A stretch of DNA of 16,075 bases, taken from contig JABMNB010000460.1 in assembly GCA_013205335.1 (NCBI GenBank), positions 1 through 16,075 on the forward strand, read 5' to 3'. The stretch's first letter is position 1. Each line of letters starts with the position of its first letter. The DNA is from Rhodospirillales bacterium. Its GTDB lineage: Bacteria; Pseudomonadota; Alphaproteobacteria; Reyranellales; Reyranellaceae. This document shows positions 6,378 through 13,610 of this stretch, piece by piece. The notes under the pieces were generated by a model. It ran no database searches and was not told where the DNA came from. It worked only from the letters and a program-made list of their open reading frames with translations. The position numbers and the translations under genes are program-made.

Positions 6378-7970
6378 TCAAGCCGCCTTCAAAATATCCG
6401 CCATCTTCTCGCCGACCATGATCGAGGGGGCATTGGTGTTGCCGGAGGGCATGGTCGGGAAGATCGATGCGTCGGCAACGCGCAGGCCCTGGATGCCGTG
6501 CACCCGGAGCTTGTCGTCGACCACGGTGTTCGGCCCTTCGGGGCCCATGCGGCAGGTGCCGATCGGGTGATAGGCGGTCTGCGAGTTGTTGCGGATCCAG
6601 GTGAGGATCTCCTCGTCGGACTTGACCGCGGTGCCGGGCGAGAATTCCTCGTCGCGGTAGGCATCCATGGGCGCAGCATCGACGATCTTCCGCATCATGC
6701 GGAAGCCCGCCGTCATCGCGTCCTGGTCGATCCTGTCGGCCAGGAAGTTGAAGCGGATCGCCGGATGCGCCTTGGGATCGGCCGAGCGGATGTGGATCGA
6801 GCCCAGGCTCTCGGGGCGGAGCTGGTAGCAGGCGATGGTCATCGAGGGGAAGTCCTGCAGCTTGCGGGTCTTCGGGTCCTTGATCGAATAGGGCACGAGA
6901 TGCATCTGCACGTCGGGTGTCTCGAGTTCCGGTCGCGTCTTCAGGAAGCCGAGCAGCGGCGCCGAGGGCAGGCTCATGAAGCCGCCACCGGTGGCGAGGT
7001 ACTTCATCATCTGGGTCACGGCGCCCAGCCCGCGGGCCATGTGATTGTAAGAGACGCTGGCCACCTTCAGACGCCAGATGATGCGGGCGTTGATGTGATC
7101 GCGGAAATTCTCGCCGACCGCCTTCAGCTCGTGCTTCACCTCGATGCCGTGCTTCTTCAGGAGCTCGGGCTGGCCGATACCGGACAGTTCGAGAATCTGC
7201 GGACTGGCAACGCCGCCGGCCGACAGGATCGTCTCCTTCGCGCGAGCCTGGACCGTCTTGCCGTCCTTCTCGTACTCGACGCCAATGCAGCGCTTGCCCT
7301 CGAGCAGGACGCGCAGCGTGTGGGCGTTGGTGACGACGTGCAGGTTCGGCCGCTTCATCGCCGGCTCGATGTAGCAGTGCGCCACGCTCATGCGCCGGCC
7401 CTTGTAGATCGAGGTCTGCGTCTTCACGACGCCTTCCTGATCTTCGCTGTTGTAGTCGGGATTCGTCTTGAAGCCGGCGGCCTTGGAGGCGGCGAACAGG
7501 GCGTCGTAGAGCGGGTTCTGGTCGGGCACGGTGGAGACCTTGAGCGGCCCGTCGGTGCCGCGGCCGTTCGAGCCGTCGCCGTCGACGAAATTCTCCATGC
7601 GGGTGAAGAGCGGTGCCACGTCGTGCCAGCTCCAGCCGCGGCAGCCCATCTGCGCCCAGGTGTCGAAGTCGAGCGGTTGTCCGCGCACCCAGACCAGGCC
7701 GTTGATCGAGCTGGAACCGCCCAGAACTTTTCCACGCGGTACCGGGATCACCCGGTTGGCCGTGCCGGGTTCCGGCTCGGACTGGTAGAGCCAGTTGGCG
7801 GCCGGGTTGTCGATCAGCAGACCGAACGACAGCGGCATGCGGGAGTAGGGGTGGCTGGCTGCGCCGGCCTCGAGCAGGAGCACCTTGTTGGTTGGCACTT
7901 CGGTGAGCCGTGCCGCCAGGGCGCCGCCCGCCGAACCCGCGCCAACGATGATGTAGTCATACTCGGCCAT
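6378..7970 (-). CDS. GMC-family FAD-dependent oxidoreductase (choline/alcohol dehydrogenase-like)
   Basis: This 530-aa protein is of normal length for the GMC family. It has the N-terminal dinucleotide-binding motif GAGSAG (residues 10-15), GMC signature 1 around GGSSSINGLVWVRG (84-97) and signature 2 around GGVASPQILELSGIG (252-266). C-terminal active-site residues are H468 in TAYHPIGTCRMG and N511 in SGNTNAP. The His-Asn pair resembles choline dehydrogenase and related alcohol oxidases/dehydrogenases, which oxidise an alcohol to an aldehyde by transferring hydride to FAD. No signal peptide is visible, so it should be cytosolic. I chose ATG 7970 because the FAD domain starts right after it (AEYDYIIVG) and GGGGGA lies nine bases upstream; ATG 7991 would add seven residues. 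It is a single-gene unit, divergent from the AI-2E-type gene. The substrate cannot be read from the sequence. Confidence 0.92.
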   Translation of the reverse strand: MAEYDYIIVGAGSAGGALAARLTEVPTNKVLLLEAGAASHPYSRMPLSFGLLIDNPAANWLYQSEPEPGTANRVIPVPRGKVLGGSSSINGLVWVRGQPLDFDTWAQMGCRGWSWHDVAPLFTRMENFVDGDGSNGRGTDGPLKVSTVPDQNPLYDALFAASKAAGFKTNPDYNSEDQEGVVKTQTSIYKGRRMSVAHCYIEPAMKRPNLHVVTNAHTLRVLLEGKRCIGVEYEKDGKTVQARAKETILSAGGVASPQILELSGIGQPELLKKHGIEVKHELKAVGENFRDHINARIIWRLKVASVSYNHMARGLGAVTQMMKYLATGGGFMSLPSAPLLGFLKTRPELETPDVQMHLVPYSIKDPKTRKLQDFPSMTIACYQLRPESLGSIHIRSADPKAHPAIRFNFLADRIDQDAMTAGFRMMRKIVDAAPMDAYRDEEFSPGTAVKSDEEILTWIRNNSQTAYHPIGTCRMGPEGPNTVVDDKLRVHGIQGLRVADASIFPTMPSGNTNAPSIMVGEKMADILKAA

Positions 7971-8214
7971 TTCCCCTGATCCCCCGCGCATTCCTTGTCA
8001 TGCAAACGTAGCGCACCGCGATGCAGATGACAGGGGCAATCTCGCCTCGGCATGTGTGAAACCCATGTTCCGAGGCGGGCTGGTCCGGGCCCTCTACCCG
8101 TCGTTCGATGTCGTCTTCGAGGTCAAGAGTCCCGCCACCGCCGTGCTCCGGCAGTACACGGACGTGCTGCCGTGCGATAACCGTCTCGCGCCAACGGGGG
8201 CGGCGGAGACGGCG
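7971..8214. promoter_or_regulatory. Divergent intergenic region with an imperfect palindrome
   Basis: This 244-bp gap separates the divergent GMC oxidoreductase and AI-2E-type genes and is the longest gene-free stretch of the window. It should hold promoters for both, but I find no convincing -35/-10 pair. An imperfect palindrome lies at 8149-8172: CGGCAG, then a TA bulge, CACG, GA, CGTG and CTGCCG. It is 42 bp before ATG 8215 and could be a regulator site or a 5'-UTR hairpin. A frame is open in phase with the downstream gene from GTG 8056, but it does not resemble the family and I did not annotate it as coding. Confidence 0.4.
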
Positions 8215-9312
8215 ATGATCGATACGGAAAAGGGCAGGGCCGAAATCACGCGGTTCACGATCGACGTCGCGATCCGTCTCGGCCTGATCGCCACCGTCAT
8301 CTATGTGAGCCTGCTCCTGCTGCAGCCGGTGGCGGCCCTGATCCTGTGGGCTGTCATTCTTTCAGTGGCGGTCTATCCGGTGTTCAATCTGGTTCGCCGC
8401 CGCCTGCATCTGCGGGACGGCATCGCGGCTGCAGTTCTGTCGCTCCTGCTGCTCGTCCTGCTGCTCGCGCCCGTCGTCATCCTGGCAGCCTCGGCGATCG
8501 AGAGCCTCGACGCCTATGGGCGACTCCTGCTGCGGGGCGGGCACGTCGTGCCGCCGCCGCCCGAATCGGTGAAGGACTGGCCGATGGTCGGCGCGCGCGT
8601 CTACGATTTCTGGCTTAACGCCACCAACGATGTGCGAGCGCTGGTGACGGCCCATGTCGGCCAGCTGGCTTCGGTCGGTCGCTGGATGGGCGGCATCGCG
8701 GCAGGCGTCTTCCTGGGGGTCCTGCAGTTCGCTGGCGCCATCGTCGTGGCGGGCGTCCTTCTTGCCTATTCCGACGAGCTGGCCGGAACGCTGCGCGCCC
8801 TCGCGGCGCGGGTGGCCGAGACGCGCGGCCGGCACTTCCTCGAAATTGCCGGTTCGACCATCCGCAACGTGTCGCAGGGCGTCATCGGCATCGCCCTCCT
8901 ACAGTCGGTGCTTCTCGCGATCGGCATGCTGGTGGCGGGCGTTCCGTTCGCCGGCCCCATCACCTTCGTCTGCCTGGTGCTGGCGATCGTGCAGGTCGGG
9001 CCCAACATCGTCATGATTCCGGTGATCATCTGGACCTGGATGTATCTTCCGGTCCTGCATGCCGGCCTCTTCACGGTCTATACCGTGCCGCTTCTGCTGC
9101 TGGACAACGTCCTGCGACCCATCCTGATGGCACGAGGACTGCCGACCCCGATGGCGGTGATCGTGGCCGGCGTCATCTGCGGCACCCTGGCGGGAGGCCT
9201 CATCGGCCTGTTCGTCGGCCCCGTGGTGCTGTCGGTGTTTTACGACCTGCTGGTCGCCTGGATCGCCTCGGGCTCGAGGAAAGATGATGAGGCTTCCCAG
9301 CCGTCGCCCTGA
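8215..9312 (+). CDS. AI-2E family transporter-type polytopic membrane protein
   Basis: This 365-aa integral membrane protein shows the layout of the AI-2E/PerM family (PF01594). Two or three hydrophobic segments lie at the N-terminus (VIYVSLLLLQPVAALILWAVI and following). A soluble periplasmic-type region then spans roughly residues 95-145, and a C-terminal bundle of about five helices includes VQVGPNIVMIPVIIW and GLPTPMAVIVAGVICGTLAGGLIGLFVGPV. Members have been linked to autoinducer-2 export or Na+/H+ exchange, but most have unknown substrates. I chose ATG 8215 because the first amphipathic and membrane segments follow directly and GGAG lies about seven bases upstream. The frame extends to 8056 without family-like sequence. 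The gene ends exactly where the convergent SDR gene ends, with stop codons directly abutting (TGA|CTA). The family is confident; the transport role is not. Confidence 0.88.
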   Translation: MIDTEKGRAEITRFTIDVAIRLGLIATVIYVSLLLLQPVAALILWAVILSVAVYPVFNLVRRRLHLRDGIAAAVLSLLLLVLLLAPVVILAASAIESLDAYGRLLLRGGHVVPPPPESVKDWPMVGARVYDFWLNATNDVRALVTAHVGQLASVGRWMGGIAAGVFLGVLQFAGAIVVAGVLLAYSDELAGTLRALAARVAETRGRHFLEIAGSTIRNVSQGVIGIALLQSVLLAIGMLVAGVPFAGPITFVCLVLAIVQVGPNIVMIPVIIWTWMYLPVLHAGLFTVYTVPLLLLDNVLRPILMARGLPTPMAVIVAGVICGTLAGGLIGLFVGPVVLSVFYDLLVAWIASGSRKDDEASQPSP

Positions 9313-10167
9313 CTACTTCTTCTTCGGCCGGATCGCGTCCCACTGTTCGTCGGTCCAGTCGAGCATCGCGGAGGTATTGGCCCCGCCGCCACCGGACTGA
9401 AGCATCTTGCCGCCGTCGATGACGATGGCGTCGCCATTGATGTAGCCCGCGCCGTCACTCACCAGGAAGGCGGCGAGGTTGGCCAGCTCGATATGCTCCC
9501 CGGTGCGGCGCATCGGGATCGCCTTGATCATGTCGTCCTGGCCGCCGCGCTCCTTCGGCATCAGCCGGCTCCAGGCACCTTCGGTCGGGAACGGGCCGGG
9601 CACGATCGCGCAGGTGCGGATGCCCTTGGGGCCCCATTCGACGGCCAGGCTCTTGGTCATCGCCAGCACGCCCGCCTTGGCCATCGCCGAGGGAACAGTG
9701 AAGGGCGCGCCGGTCAGCGACGAGACGGTGAGGATCGACATCACCACCTTGTTGCGCTCTCCGGCATCGATCCAGCGGCGGCCGGCTGCGACCGTGCAGT
9801 AGGCCGAGCCGTGCAGGACGATGCCGAGCACGGCGTCGATCGCGCGCGACGACATCTTGTGGGTCTGGGCGAGGATCTGGCCGGCGGCATTGTTGACGAG
9901 AATGTCGAGCGGGCGCTTCTCCCAGATCTTGTCCATCATCGCCTCGACGGCGTCGGGGACGCGCACGTCGCAGCCCACCGTCTCGATCTCGCCGCCGGTC
10001 TCCTTGGCCAGTTCTTCGGCGGTCTGCTTCAGCACGTCTTCGCGGCGGCCGCAGATGATCACGTTGGCGCCGAGTTCGAGGTAGCGGTGCGCCATCGAGC
10101 GGCCGAGGCCGGTACCGCCGCCGGTGACCAGGATGCGCTTGCCCTTGAGAAGGTCGGGTTGAAACAT
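9313..10167 (-). CDS. SDR oxidoreductase related to 2,4-dienoyl-CoA reductase (DECR type)
   Basis: This 284-aa short-chain dehydrogenase has the cofactor loop TGGGTGLG (residues 15-22), where R41 and R42 after the second strand suggest NADP(H) preference, and NNAAG at 92-96. The region 157-193 (TVPSAMAKAG, then MTKSLAVEWG and IVPGPF) closely parallels mitochondrial/peroxisomal 2,4-dienoyl-CoA reductase as I recall it, including the C-terminal W-x-E-Q-W-D. As in DECR enzymes, the classical YxxxK is replaced by S160-x3-K164. The Asn and Tyr that DECR enzymes use for catalysis appear here as H119 and S149, so activity may differ. It lies 10 bp after the CoA-transferase gene with a good AGGAGA site, so the two form an operon likely acting on an unsaturated acyl-CoA. 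The general SDR call is secure; the exact substrate and catalytic competence are not. Confidence 0.85.
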   Translation of the reverse strand: MFQPDLLKGKRILVTGGGTGLGRSMAHRYLELGANVIICGRREDVLKQTAEELAKETGGEIETVGCDVRVPDAVEAMMDKIWEKRPLDILVNNAAGQILAQTHKMSSRAIDAVLGIVLHGSAYCTVAAGRRWIDAGERNKVVMSILTVSSLTGAPFTVPSAMAKAGVLAMTKSLAVEWGPKGIRTCAIVPGPFPTEGAWSRLMPKERGGQDDMIKAIPMRRTGEHIELANLAAFLVSDGAGYINGDAIVIDGGKMLQSGGGGANTSAMLDWTDEQWDAIRPKKK

Positions 10168-10177
10168 GCGTCTTCTC

Positions 10178-11383
10178 CTACTTCTTGATCTCGGTGAGCG
10201 CGATGCCCGAGGCGACCAGCGTGTCGATCTCGGCCGCGGTATAGCCAGCCTCGGCCAGCACGGCCCGCGTGTCGGAGCCGAATTTCTTGGGCTTGGTGCG
10301 CACCTTGGGTGGGGTGCGCGAGAGCTTCACGGGATTGCCGACGTTGCGCCAGCCATCCTTCTCCCACACCATGCCGCGGTGCCTGGTGTGCGGAGCCTCC
10401 ATCACATCGGAGACCTCCAGCACGGCGGCAGAGGGCACGCCGCCCTTCATAAGCTCCTGCGAGAATTCATCGGCGTCGCGGTCCTTGAGCAGCGCGCGTA
10501 ATTCGGCCTCCAGCTCGGTGCGATGGGCCACGCGTTCCTTGTTGGTCCTGAAGCGCGGATCGTCGGCGAGTTCCGGCTTGCCCAGCATCTGCGTCAGCTT
10601 GCGGAACTGCCCGTCGTTGCCGGCGCCGACCACGATGTTGCGCGTCTTGGTCGGGAAGTTGGAATAGGGCACGAGGCTCGCATGGCTGTTGCCGACGAGC
10701 TTCGGCTTGAGGCCGGCCATGAAATAGTTCGGCGCGTGCGGCTGATGCAGAGCGATGGCGCTGTCGTAGAGCGTCGCGTCGACGAACTGGCCCTTGCCGG
10801 ATCGGTTGCGCTCGTAGAGCGCCATCATGATGCCGATGGTGGCGTTCATGCCGGTCGACAGGTCGACCACCGGCACGCCGATGCGGACCTGACCGCCCTC
10901 GGGCGAACCATTGACCGAGACCAGCCCGGCCGAGGCCTGCACCATGGCGTCGTACCCCGGAAAACCGCCCAGCGGCCCGTCGGCGCCGAAGCCCGAGACG
11001 CGGGCATGGACCAGGCGCGGGAATTTCGCCGCCAGCACGTCGTGATAACCGATGCCCCACTTCTCCATGGTGCCGGTCTTGAAGTTGTCGATCAGCACGT
11101 CGGCCGTCTCGAGCAGCTTCAGCAGGACATCGCGGCCCTCGGGCTTGGAAAGATCCAGCGCGATCGTGCGCTTGTTGCGGTTGATGCCGGCGAAATAGGC
11201 GGAAACGCCCTCGGCGTCGAACGGAGGGCCCCAGGTGCGGGTCTCGTCGCCCTGCGGTGGCTCGATCTTGATCACGTCGGCGCCGTGGTCGGCCAGCATC
11301 TGGCCGCAATAGGGGCCACCCAGCACGCGCGACAGGTCGATCACTTTCAGGCCGTCGAGCGCGCCCCCGTTTGCCACCGGCAT
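10178..11383 (-). CDS. Class III CoA-transferase (CaiB/BaiF family)
   Basis: This 401-aa protein has full family length. The N-terminal GLKVIDLSRVLGGPYCGQML and ADVIKIEPPQGDETR are typical of family III CoA-transferases, as are the NRNKRTIALDL and DVLIDNFKTGTM segments. The catalytic aspartate should be D145 in GFPGYDAMVQASAGL, equivalent to the Asp that forms the acyl-anhydride intermediate in formyl-CoA transferase. These cytosolic dimers move CoA between carboxylic acids. ATG 11383 is preceded by GAGGAG at nine bases. The gene is the first of a two-gene minus-strand operon with the DECR-like SDR, suggesting that the pair activates and then reduces an unsaturated carboxylic acid. It is divergent from the dienelactone hydrolase gene across a 74-bp gap. 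Donor and acceptor acids cannot be inferred. Confidence 0.92.
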   Translation of the reverse strand: MPVANGGALDGLKVIDLSRVLGGPYCGQMLADHGADVIKIEPPQGDETRTWGPPFDAEGVSAYFAGINRNKRTIALDLSKPEGRDVLLKLLETADVLIDNFKTGTMEKWGIGYHDVLAAKFPRLVHARVSGFGADGPLGGFPGYDAMVQASAGLVSVNGSPEGGQVRIGVPVVDLSTGMNATIGIMMALYERNRSGKGQFVDATLYDSAIALHQPHAPNYFMAGLKPKLVGNSHASLVPYSNFPTKTRNIVVGAGNDGQFRKLTQMLGKPELADDPRFRTNKERVAHRTELEAELRALLKDRDADEFSQELMKGGVPSAAVLEVSDVMEAPHTRHRGMVWEKDGWRNVGNPVKLSRTPPKVRTKPKKFGSDTRAVLAEAGYTAAEIDTLVASGIALTEIKK

Positions 11384-11457
11384 TTCGTTCCACTCCTCGG
11401 ATTCAGACAGGAGGCGGGGTTATAGACCACGGGGCGGAGGCCCGGTACCGTCCGGGC
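11384..11457. promoter_or_regulatory. Divergent intergenic region between CoA-transferase and dienelactone hydrolase genes
   Basis: This 74-bp gap must carry the start signals for both directions. On the minus strand a GAGGAG ribosome-binding site lies at about 11393-11398. On the plus strand TATAGA at 11421-11426 is a plausible -10 element, giving a leader of about 25 nt before ATG 11458. No clear -35 element or operator repeat is visible. The purine run GGGGCGGAGG (11431-11440) may serve ribosome binding for the plus-strand gene, although it is distant. Confidence 0.3.
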
Positions 11458-12201
11458 ATGATCGAACGCGAGCTGGATATCGCCACGCAAGATGGCGCCA
11501 TGAACACCTACACCGTGCGACCCGACGATGGCGGGCCGCTGCCGGTCGTCATCATGCTGATGGACGCCCCCGGCGTGCGCGAGGGATTGCGCGAAATCTG
11601 CCGGCGGATTTCGCAGTCCGGCTACTACGTGCTGCTGCCCAATCTCTACTATCGCTCCACGCGAGAATTCGTCTGCGGTCCGACGCGGAATCACCCTGAC
11701 GGCGAAGCCAACCTGAAGCGCATGTTCGGCCTGATGGAATCGATTTCCAACGCCAGGGTCGCGGCGGACACGGGCGCGGTGCTCGACGTCCTGCCGAGCC
11801 TGCCCGATGCCAAATCCGGCAAGGTGGGTCTGGTCGGATACTGCATGAGTGGCGCCTTCGTCACGGCTGCTGCTGCCAGACATCCGGATCGTATCGGCTG
11901 CTTCGCGTCCTACTACGGAACGCGCCTGATCACCGACAAGCCCGACTCGCCACACCTGATGCTGGGCGACATCACCGCCGAGGGCTACTACGCCTTCGCC
12001 GAACACGACACCTACGTGCCGCTGTCGGATGTCGCCAGGTTCGAGAAGCTGCTGGCCTCCGCGCCGTTCCCCTCCCGCGTCGAGACCGAGGCCGGCACGC
12101 ATCACGGCTACGCCTTCTCCGATCGTGGCAACCTGAACGAGGCGGCCCGCGAGAAGCACTATGAGCGCATGCTGGCGCTCTACCGCCGGCAACTGAGCTA
12201 A
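11458..12201 (+). CDS. Dienelactone hydrolase family protein
   Basis: This 247-aa protein is close to the usual length of bacterial dienelactone hydrolases. The triad appears as C129 in VGLVGYCMSGAF, D184 in AEHDTYVP and H216 in GTHHGYAF, with the Cys nucleophile typical of this family rather than Ser. Genuine carboxymethylenebutenolidases open dienelactone to maleylacetate in chlorocatechol and related pathways, but many homologues hydrolyse other esters or lactones. ATG 11458 is preferred over the upstream in-frame GTG (11371), because the N-terminal strand IERELDIATQDG begins there and the longer form would run into the divergent gene. Downstream lies a maleylacetate-reductase-like gene, which supports a lactone to maleylacetate to oxoadipate sequence. 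No ring-cleavage dioxygenase is visible nearby, so the true substrate is open. Confidence 0.88.
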   Translation: MIERELDIATQDGAMNTYTVRPDDGGPLPVVIMLMDAPGVREGLREICRRISQSGYYVLLPNLYYRSTREFVCGPTRNHPDGEANLKRMFGLMESISNARVAADTGAVLDVLPSLPDAKSGKVGLVGYCMSGAFVTAAAARHPDRIGCFASYYGTRLITDKPDSPHLMLGDITAEGYYAFAEHDTYVPLSDVARFEKLLASAPFPSRVETEAGTHHGYAFSDRGNLNEAAREKHYERMLALYRRQLS

Positions 12202-12209
12202 GCGCACCA

Positions 12210-12313
12210 CCTCACCCTGAGGAGCGGCCAGCGGCCGCGTCTCGAAGGGTGAGCAACAGTCTAGTCGTTGCCCATCCTTCGAGACGGCGCTGGCGCGCCT
12301 CCTCAGGATGAGG
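12210..12313. repeat. 104-bp intergenic hairpin element (CCTCATCCTGAGGAG type)
   Basis: A left arm at 12210-12251 is nearly complementary to a right arm at 12273-12313, and the central GCAAC/GTTGC stem closes a nine-base loop, so almost the whole element folds into one hairpin. Arm ends read CCTCACCCTGAGGAG and, on the opposite strand, CCTCATCCTGAGGAG; the inner parts carry CGTCTCGAAGG. The class is widespread in alphaproteobacterial intergenic regions. It shares the TCATCCTGAG core with the two 86-bp elements but differs internally. It lies between two same-direction genes and ends right at the ribosome-binding site of the second, so it could terminate, attenuate or process the transcript. 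Confidence 0.85.
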
Positions 12314-12329
12314 AGTAGGGGGAGTGAAT

Positions 12330-13505
12330 ATGCTGAGCGGCATCCACGGACATCAGGACATCGAGCGCGTGGTCTACGGCAAGCCGGCCGGCGTCGCGCT
12401 GCGCGCCGAGGCCGAACGGCTGGGTGCGAAGAAGGTGTTCATCACCACGTCGAAATCGGTGGCACAGAGTGCGTTGCTGGCTTCGGTGATCGACGATCTC
12501 GGCGACCTGCATGCGGGCACCTATGCCGGCATCACCGCGCATTCCCCGCGACCCTGCGTGGTCGAAGGAGCGGCAATGGCACGCGAGGCCGGCGCCGACC
12601 TGATCGTGGCGGTAGGCGGCGGTTCGGTGATCGATGCCACCAAGACGATTCTTATCGCGCTCTGGCAGAACGTGAAGACGGTCGATGACCTCGACCCCTA
12701 TCGCGCCGGCAAGCCCAAGGAGGGCGCCGCGCCGCCATCGGATGCGATCAAGCCGCCGGCTGCCGCGATCCGCATGATCGCCGTGCCGACCACGCTGTCG
12801 GCCGCCGAGTTCAATGCCTTCGCCGGCATCTCCGATCCGCGCAAGGGCATCAAGGAGAGCTTCGGCCATCGCCTGGTCGTGCCGCGGGTCATCGTGCTCG
12901 ACGCCGCCGCCACGCTGGCGACGCCGATGGAGCTCATGCTCTCGACCGGCCTGAAGGCCGTGGATCATGCCGTCGAGCGTCTGTGCTCGCAGCAGGCCCA
13001 TCCCTTCGTGCTCGGCACCGCCACCGAGGCGCTGAAGCTGCTCGCCCGCGCATTGCCGGCGCACAAGGCGCAGCCCGATGACATGGCGACGCGGCTCGAC
13101 CTCCAGTTCGGCATGTGGCTGTCGATCGGCGCCGGCACATCGGGCGTCGGGGTGGGCGCAAGCCACGGGATCGGCCATGTGCTGGGCGCCGCCTGCCACG
13201 TGCCGCACGGCCATACGTCCTGCGTGATGCTGCCATCGGTGCTGCGCTGGAACCTGCCGGCCAACGCGGAGCGGCAGAAGCGGGTGGGGGAGGCGTTCGG
13301 CAAGCCCGACGCTGCGGCCGGTGACCTGGTGGAAGGGCTGGTGAAGTCGCTCGGCCTGCCGGGGCACCTGTCGGAAGTCGGCGTCGGCAAGGAGCGTTTC
13401 CGGGAGATCGCCGAGAAGTCGATGCACGACCGTGCGGTGCTGAACAATCCGCGGCCCATCAAGGGACCGGAGCAGGTCATGGAGATCCTCGAACTCGCGG
13501 CCTGA
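12330..13505 (+). CDS. Iron-containing alcohol dehydrogenase family protein, maleylacetate-reductase-like
   Basis: This 391-aa protein has the two-domain layout of group III (iron-type) dehydrogenases. The NAD(P)-binding motif GGGSVID lies at 96-102, followed by PTTLSAAEF (153-161). The C-terminal domain carries H213 in VDHAVE, H283 in GIGHVLG and H293 in VPHGH, which align with the three His metal ligands of FucO-type enzymes. The Asp ligand that normally occurs three residues into the GxDAxxHAxE motif is Lys (K209), and maleylacetate reductases also lack that Asp. I therefore favour a metal-independent, MAR-like reductase. ATG 12330 has GGGGGAG about six bases upstream; the in-frame GTG at 12324 lies within that site. 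It follows dienelactone hydrolase, which supports reduction of maleylacetate to 3-oxoadipate, though an alcohol dehydrogenase role cannot be excluded. Confidence 0.85.
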   Translation: MLSGIHGHQDIERVVYGKPAGVALRAEAERLGAKKVFITTSKSVAQSALLASVIDDLGDLHAGTYAGITAHSPRPCVVEGAAMAREAGADLIVAVGGGSVIDATKTILIALWQNVKTVDDLDPYRAGKPKEGAAPPSDAIKPPAAAIRMIAVPTTLSAAEFNAFAGISDPRKGIKESFGHRLVVPRVIVLDAAATLATPMELMLSTGLKAVDHAVERLCSQQAHPFVLGTATEALKLLARALPAHKAQPDDMATRLDLQFGMWLSIGAGTSGVGVGASHGIGHVLGAACHVPHGHTSCVMLPSVLRWNLPANAERQKRVGEAFGKPDAAAGDLVEGLVKSLGLPGHLSEVGVGKERFREIAEKSMHDRAVLNNPRPIKGPEQVMEILELAA

Positions 13506-13610
13506 ACGCCGACATGACCCCATGAAATCTTCTCGTGAGCCCGAGGGAGTGTAAGGAGCTAAAGCCACACCACCTGCAGGGGGTAAACGCTACACATCAC
13601 GGGTGAAGCC

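Noticed and set aside
5754..7979. A very long plus-strand open frame (741 codons) across the thioesterase and GMC oxidoreductase genes
   Set aside because: It has low-complexity Arg/Ala/Gly/His composition with no family features and crosses a palindromic intergenic element. It overlaps two well-recognised genes and is typical of spurious frames in GC-rich DNA.
8056..8214. N-terminal extension of the AI-2E-type protein from GTG 8056
   Set aside because: The added 53 residues do not resemble the family N-terminus, and a better ribosome-binding site precedes ATG 8215.
12202..12329. The intergenic hairpin as a standard Rho-independent terminator
   Set aside because: The stem is far longer than usual and lacks a T-run on either side, so I described it as a repeat element with possible terminator activity.
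12303..13568. A 421-codon minus-strand open frame opposite the iron-ADH-like gene
   Set aside because: The translation is His/Arg/Gly-rich without motifs and runs into the intergenic hairpin; the plus-strand gene is clear.
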